64,000 nucleotides of DNA, taken from positions 20,914,864 to 20,978,863 of the forward strand of contig NW_020313005.1 of NCBI RefSeq assembly GCF_003265705.1. The letters are read 5' to 3'. The notes under the pieces are model-generated. The model was given only the letters and a program-made list of their open reading frames with translations, searched no databases and had not been told where the DNA came from. This stretch comes from Callorhinus ursinus. Its lineage: Eukaryota; Chordata; Mammalia; Carnivora; Otariidae. Shown here piece after piece: positions 59,033 to 64,000 of the stretch; positions within the stretch are counted from its first letter, which is position 1; each line of letters begins with the position of its first letter. The position numbers were made by a program, and so were the translations under genes.

Positions 59033-59220
59033 ATGTGGTTCTCAACCTTGTCTGTATGCTAGAATCATGTGGAATTCTTTTAAAAATCCCAATGCCAAGG
59101 CCATTCTCCAGACCAATTAAATCGGAATCTCTGGGAGTTGGACCCAAGCATTGGGACAGTTTAAAATCTCTCAGGTGACTCTAATATGCAACCCAAACTG
59201 ACAATCTCCAGCTTAGAAGG
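59033..59220 (+). mobile_element. MER5A-type hAT MITE
   Basis: The order gtggttctcaaccttgtctg, gaatcatgtggaattctttt, ccagaccaattaaatcgga, tctctgggagttg, aggtgactctaatatgcaac fits MER5A. Confidence 0.85.
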
Positions 59221-59224
59221 AGAT

Positions 59225-60375
59225 GTGGGGTTGAAATTATAAACAAATATATTTTAAGGATTGCATAGACTTGAAGGTGCTTAATTGTTGATAGGAGGGG
59301 TCTAGGTGGGAAGGAAGAGAAAGCACAGTTGTTTGTGTAATACTGAGCTGCAGGGGAAAGAAACATATAGAAGCAGTGGAATGCGTTATGCTTTTAACTG
59401 CACCATCCATCGGTTACCTTGACACTTATAAAAATATTTTAATCCACATTTTTTTAATTATACGAAGTCAAGAATAAAGTTGCTTCTTGAAGCATTTCCT
59501 ACAGAAAATAATGCAGCTAAGCATTTTCCATACATCTTTTTCCTTTTCCTGAGTTTTTAGTCTAGATGATGGTTGCAAAAGAATTATTTTTTTACCCTCT
59601 GCATTTTCCTTTTAAAAAACCACTTCTGACATTTGCATTTAATTTTGTAATCCTGGTTTAGGGCAATTGTTTAGATTTAATTCTAGATGTAATTCATTTA
59701 AAAGACATCCCCACTCCTGCGTTTTGAAATTCCTCCCTCATTTGGTATGTGTGTTCAAAAAAGGTATATAGCATGATATTTTCTGAACTCTTTAATACCT
59801 GAAAATATTTTCTCATTTCCTTCACAAGTGAAAGACATCAGCACTGAGCATGGAATTCTTATATTTCAATATTCTCCATAAATACTCTGACAATATTATT
59901 TACTGTTCCACTATAGGTAAGTTGGTTTTCTACCTGTATACTTGCAGGTTTTTTTCCTGTTATCTTGTTTATAATACATTTCCAGAACATGCCTCTTTGT
60001 TGTTGATTTAGCTTGGGACATGGTGAACACTTTTGGTTTCAAGGACATTTTTTTCCTCCTCAAAAAAGTGTTCTTTAGTTATGATTCTGATTATTACTCT
60101 GGCTTGAGCAGTTTTGGTTTATTCCTCGGGGTCACTGTCAGCCTTGGACACAAACTTCACTCTTTGTCCTCTGTGTCTCTTATTTTTTCTCTGTTTTCAT
60201 TTGACTGTTTTCCTTGGTAGTCTGGAAGAACTTTTCAAGTCTATTGCCCAGTTACCAATTGTGTTTTTTTCTGCAATTTCCATTCTCCTTTTTCTTGCTT
60301 TCAATGTAATTCTGAGACTATATTTTTCATTAGTTTGTAATCTTCCATATTCTGACTCATCTCCTTTTTATCTTT
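59225..60375. other. Intergenic AT-rich single-copy DNA
   Basis: No gene recognised. Some L1-like texture but nothing I can place. Confidence 0.35.
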
Positions 60376-60383
60376 TCTCTTCT

Positions 60384-60581
60384 TTTTTTAATAATTTTAT
60401 TTATTTATTAGAGAGAGACAGAGAGAGTGAGAGAGAGAGAGCATGAGCAGGGTGAGGGACAGAGGGAGAAGCAGACTTCCGGCTGAACAGGGAGCCCGAT
60501 GCGGGGCTCAATCCTGGAACTCTGGAATCATGTCCTGAGCTGAAGGCAGACGCTTAACCAAATGAGCCACCCAGGTGCCCC
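60384..60581 (-). mobile_element. SINEC carnivore SINE
   Basis: Inverted copy ending GAGCCACCCAGGTGCCCC. Confidence 0.94.
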
Positions 60582-60775
60582 TCTTCTGTATTCTTTTTTA
60601 AAAATCATATCCTGTCTCTCCTTAGGCATTCTGTTACTATGTCAAAGAGACCATATCTTCTGGCAATCTATTGAAGCTGCCATTTTAGAAGTCTGATATT
60701 TTCCAGAGCCATTAAGATGATGTACCTTTTCTCATGCTCTGTAACCTTTTTCCCCATAAGACCCATGGCTAACCA

Positions 60776-60979
60776 AGGGCGCTTGGGTGGTTCAGTCAGT
60801 TAAGCATCTGCCTTCGGCTCAGATAACGATCTCAGGTTCTGGGATTGAACCCCATGTCGGGCTCCCTGCTTAGTAGGGAGCCTGCTTCTCCCTCTCTCTC
60901 TGCCCTTCCCCCTGCTTGGGCTCTCCCTCTCTCTTTATCTCTCTCAAATTAATAAATAAAATCTTAAAAAAGAAAAGAA
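60776..60979 (+). mobile_element. SINEC carnivore SINE with perfect 16-bp target duplication
   Basis: Sense copy beginning AGGGCGCTTGGGTGGTTCAG. AAGACCCATGGCTAAC is repeated exactly at 60758-60773 and 60980-60995. Confidence 0.97.
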
Positions 60980-60995
60980 AAGACCCATGGCTAAC

Positions 60996-62040
60996 TAAAC
61001 AAAATGTTTGCAAATATTCAGTATGTAGATTACCTGTATATGCCCTCTGTGTCTTTAGGCACATCTTCAATTCCCTGTTTATTTCAACAGGTACATATGT
61101 GGTGCTGATATAGACTCAGAGTCTGCTAGCTTTTCAGCCAGCTTGCTCAGTTACCGCCTGCTCTGTCAAGCTGAACACAGAGGCTGCATGAACATCCTGA
61201 AGCTCCAGCATTTGCAGCTCTGGGGACTCCCCCTGCTTCTGTTGCTCTACGTTCCACCACTGGGCTTTTCTGGGTTTTGTTCTGATGCTCAGGCCTCGCA
61301 GGAGGCAATGGGCTGCTGCTAGTCCCCCACCCAGCTTCTGTCCAGTTTCTTTTCTCAGATATGCAGCCTCGAAGTAGCTGTGGAAGCAAGTCCTGATCTG
61401 AGAGTGAGAGAGGACTGGGGAAGTGGCACAGTTGGGGACGGAAGTGCCCTCATGACAGAGGGACAGCTCGTTGGCCTCCCGACTTTTGCTGATCCTGTGG
61501 CCTGAAGCAAAGCGGAGCGATGAGCAGATCTGCCTTGTTCCCCCACCTGATTGGGTGCTTTTTAGCAGCCAAGTTCTATAAGGTCTGTAGCCGGTGGGCC
61601 TTCTCAGATTTATCAGTAGTCTTAAATGTTGGTATCATGAATTTTTGTCTTTTTCTATCGTAATAAGAATGGTAAATGGGAGGCTCGCAGAGTTTTCAAT
61701 GAAGGTCTTAAATTGAGGCCAGATGACATTTTGTACTTTTCTTTTACAATTTGCATGGTGGTACGGTAGAAATAAATCTTAATCAAGGAAGATGAAAGCT
61801 TTGGGCAAAGGTGAGGACAAGGTGAGAGCCAGCCCGATGATATGCAGCAGGTGGCTCGTGGACTATGCCCCTCAGCATGGGATCAACTATTGTTTTTGCT
61901 GCACTCTGAAGGACTTAAAATTCCAGACTCACTCGCGCCTCTTAGACTTCGAAGATCTCCACTGTCTGGGGGATCCTGAGATCTCATCCATCTCCTAAAA
62001 CTGTTTCATTCCTTTTAATAGGGTGTTTATAACGTGCTTA
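60996..62040. other. Intergenic single-copy DNA
   Basis: No gene recognised. Frames here are short and show no family likeness. Confidence 0.4.
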
Positions 62041-62140
62041 GAAATGAGTGCTACAGCCCAATGTTTATAGCAGCGATGTCCACAATAGCCAAAATATGGA
62101 AAGAGCTCAGATGTCCATAGACAGATGAATAAAAAAGATG

Positions 62141-62141
<1 letters not shown>

Positions 62142-62189
<48 letters not shown>
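62142..62189. repeat. (CA)24 microsatellite inside the L1
   Basis: An uninterrupted CA run at the same relative place in the L1 3' end as the compound tract at 38115. Confidence 0.93.
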
Positions 62190-62191
<2 letters not shown>

Positions 62192-62560
62192 AATATTACT
62201 CAGCCATCAAAAAGAATGAATTCTTACCATTTGCAATGACATGGATGGAACTAGAGGGTATTATGTGAAGCGAAATGAGTCAGAGAAAGACAAATACTGT
62301 ATGATTTCACCCATCTGTGGAGTTTAAGAAACAAAGCAGATGAACATAGGGGAAGGGACAGAAAAATAAAATAGGATGAAATCAGAGAGGGAGACAAACC
62401 ATAAGAGAGTTTTAACTGTAGGAAACAAACTGAAGGATACTGGAGGGGAGGTGGGTAGGGGGTGGTATAACTGGGGGATGGGCATTAAAGAGGCCCTTGA
62501 TGTCATGAGCACCACGTGTTATATGCAACTGATGAATCACTAAACTCTACCTCTGAAAGT

Positions 62561-62604
62561 AGAAAGCAAGCAAACAAGCAAGCAAGAAAGAAAGAAAGAA
62601 AGAG
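62561..62604. repeat. (AAGC)n/(AAGA)n tail of the L1
   Basis: Tetranucleotide repeats replacing a simple poly(A) at the L1 3' end. Confidence 0.85.
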
Positions 62605-62835
62605 AAAAGAATGAGTGCTGTAGAATCTAATTGCATGGGAAGAGCTTAGATGAGAAGGTGCTGGCAGACTGAGACCCTTAGGTGTGCCCCAACAAGACCT
62701 ATGGGTACCCCCCAGACATTGCATAGACTTAGCTGGCTCCCTGATAGAAGTACCTATGGATCAACAGAAGGGAGTTGCCTGGAAGTCTTGCTGGAATATT
62801 TGTCAGCAACACCTACTGTATTTGGAAGTCAGAGC

Positions 62836-63060
62836 CGATTTCATTCATTTAATAGTAGCCAGTATTTCCTGAGACCCTACCATGTATTGGGCACTGAAAT
62901 AGGTATTGGGGATACAACAGTGAACATGACACATTCTCTGCCCTTAAGCAGCCTGCAGTTCATTGGTGGGTAGAGACAAGTAGCCAGGAAATGGTATGTG
63001 TTGAGACCTGAATTTGAGGTAAGTGCATGGTACTATGACAGAGAAAAGGAGGGGACTATT
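62836..63060 (-). repeat. L2 LINE fragment
   Basis: The order tttcattcatttaatagtag, accatgtattgggcactga, gggatacaacagtgaacat, cagcctgcagttcattgg is the inverted L2 3' end pattern. Confidence 0.65.
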
Positions 63061-63250
63061 TAACTAATCTCAGTAGATGAAAGAAGAATTCCTGAAGGAA
63101 GTGATGCATAAACTCTAGAAAGAAAAAGGACACATAGGAGAGAGTCAGTATTTTAAAAAGCTCTAGTATGGAAGGATATATCCCTGAGTTGAAAGAAGAC
63201 CTCAATCTGCAAAATCAAAAGAGACACCCAGATCCACTCAAGTTAATTTT

Positions 63251-63456
63251 TTAAAAGATTTATTTATTTATTTTTTAGAGAGGAAGAGAGAGAGAGAAGG
63301 GGGAGGGGCAGAGGGAGAGGGAGAGAGAGAACCTCAAGCAGACTCCCTGCTGAGCATGGAGCCAGGTGCGGGGCTCGATCCCATGACCCTGAGATCATGA
63401 CCTGAGCTGAAACCAAGAGTTGGACACTTAACCGACTGAGCCACCCAGGTGTCCCC
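63251..63456 (-). mobile_element. SINEC carnivore SINE
   Basis: Inverted copy ending GACTGAGCCACCCAGGTGTCCCC. Flanks AGTTAATTTTTT and AGTTTAATTTTT are similar. Confidence 0.94.
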
Positions 63457-63511
63457 AGTTTAATTTTTTTTAAAAAGGTACACATAGGGTGAGCAATGAA
63501 CAGCACAGTTT

Positions 63512-64000
63512 CTTTTTTTTTTAAATTTTTTATTGTTATGTTAATCACCATATATTACATCATTTGTTTTGGTGTAGTGTTCCATGATTCATTGTTTGTT
63601 CATAACACCCAGTGCTCCACGCACAATGTGCCCTCTTTAATACCCATCACCAGGCTAACCCATCCCCCTACCCTCCTCCCCTCTAGAAACCTCAGTTTGT
63701 TTTTCAGAGTCCATCATCTCTCCTGGTTTGTCTCCCCCTCTGACTTACTCCCCTTCATTCTTCCCCTCCTGCTATCTTCTTCTTTTTCTTTTTTCTTAAC
63801 ATATGTTGCATTATTTGTTTCAGAAGTACAGATCTGTGATTCAACAGTCTTGCACGATTCACAGTGCTCACCATAGCACATACCCTCCCCAATGTCTATC
63901 CCCCAGCCACCCCATCCCTCCCACCACCGACCACTCCAGCAACCCTCAGTTTGTTCCTGAGATTAAGAATTCCTCATATCAGTGAGGTCATATGATACAT
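63512..64000 (-). mobile_element. Carnivore L1 3' end, inverted, running off the right edge
   Basis: Reverse of the carnivore L1 3' end: poly(T) at the left, then tgttaatcaccatatattac, acacccagtgctccacgcac, agattaagaattcctcatat. The element continues beyond 64000. Confidence 0.85.

Larger units (their letters stand above)
62053..62610 (+). mobile_element. 5'-truncated carnivore L1 3' end
   Basis: Sense copy of the carnivore L1 3' end (agcagcgatgtccacaatag, gacatggatggaactagagg, catgagcaccacgtgttata), ending in an AAGC/AAGA-rich tail. Flanks ATGAGTGCT at 62044-62052 and 62611-62619 are the target duplication. Confidence 0.9.

Noticed and set aside
62142..62189. Repeated short units that could suggest a CRISPR-like array or other spaced repeat system
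   Set aside because: The repeats are simple dinucleotides within an L1. No spaced direct-repeat array exists anywhere in the window, and the genome is mammalian.
25000..64000. Search for an ETS1 exon in the divergent neighbour position
   Set aside because: No frame resembling ETS1 coding sequence was found. ETS1 is expected farther right, beyond the window.

Overview
This window is nuclear DNA from a carnivoran mammal. It holds 18 copies of the carnivore tRNA-derived SINE (SINEC/Can-SINE) and several carnivore-type L1 3' ends. The SINE 3' end (CTCTGTCAAATAAATAAA followed by a TCTTA-rich tail) looks more like bears, mustelids or pinnipeds than dog; that narrower placement is an inference. No prokaryotic, viral or plasmid gene system is present.

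The one protein-coding gene I can identify is FLI1, an ETS-family transcription factor, on the minus strand. Its first coding exon lies at 16714-16731. It encodes only MDGTIK and ends in a consensus GTAAGC splice donor. The 5'UTR just upstream carries the AUG(-41) and GUG(-37) overlapping upstream reading frames known for Fli-1 mRNA, which makes the identification firm. Bases 1-16713 are therefore the start of FLI1 intron 1, and bases above about 17.05 kb are upstream DNA. In known mammalian gene order that upstream DNA is the FLI1-ETS1 divergent intergenic interval. No ETS1 exon is visible, so ETS1 should lie beyond 64 kb.

Layout: (1) 1-15.6 kb is FLI1 intron 1, mostly single-copy, with old MIR/L2 pieces, one old L1 fragment and one SINE. 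A tight ETS-ETS-GATA cluster at 5.76-5.80 kb is a good candidate for the known intronic haematopoietic/endothelial enhancer. (2) 15.7-18.2 kb is the CpG-rich FLI1 promoter region, with a (CT)21 tract and an ETS/GATA composite. Plus-strand splice donors here could belong to the antisense lncRNA SENCR/FLI1-AS1. (3) 18.2-24.7 kb holds two further CpG-rich blocks (about 20.4-21.5 and 22.2-24.2 kb) with many G-quadruplex-type runs, all but a few on the plus strand. Two strong minus-strand splice donors near 24.16-24.18 kb suggest an alternative upstream FLI1 first exon. (4) 24.7-30 kb is almost repeat-free except for one MLT1-type LTR. (5) 30-64 kb is repeat-rich intergenic DNA, with 17 SINEs, nested L1s, an LTR and two hAT-type MITEs, separated by single-copy stretches.

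Most open reading frames in the window are chance frames in GC-rich or repetitive DNA. The only other protein-like sequences are decayed L1 ORF2 remnants. The CpG island boundaries and repeat family names were judged by eye and memory, not computed.
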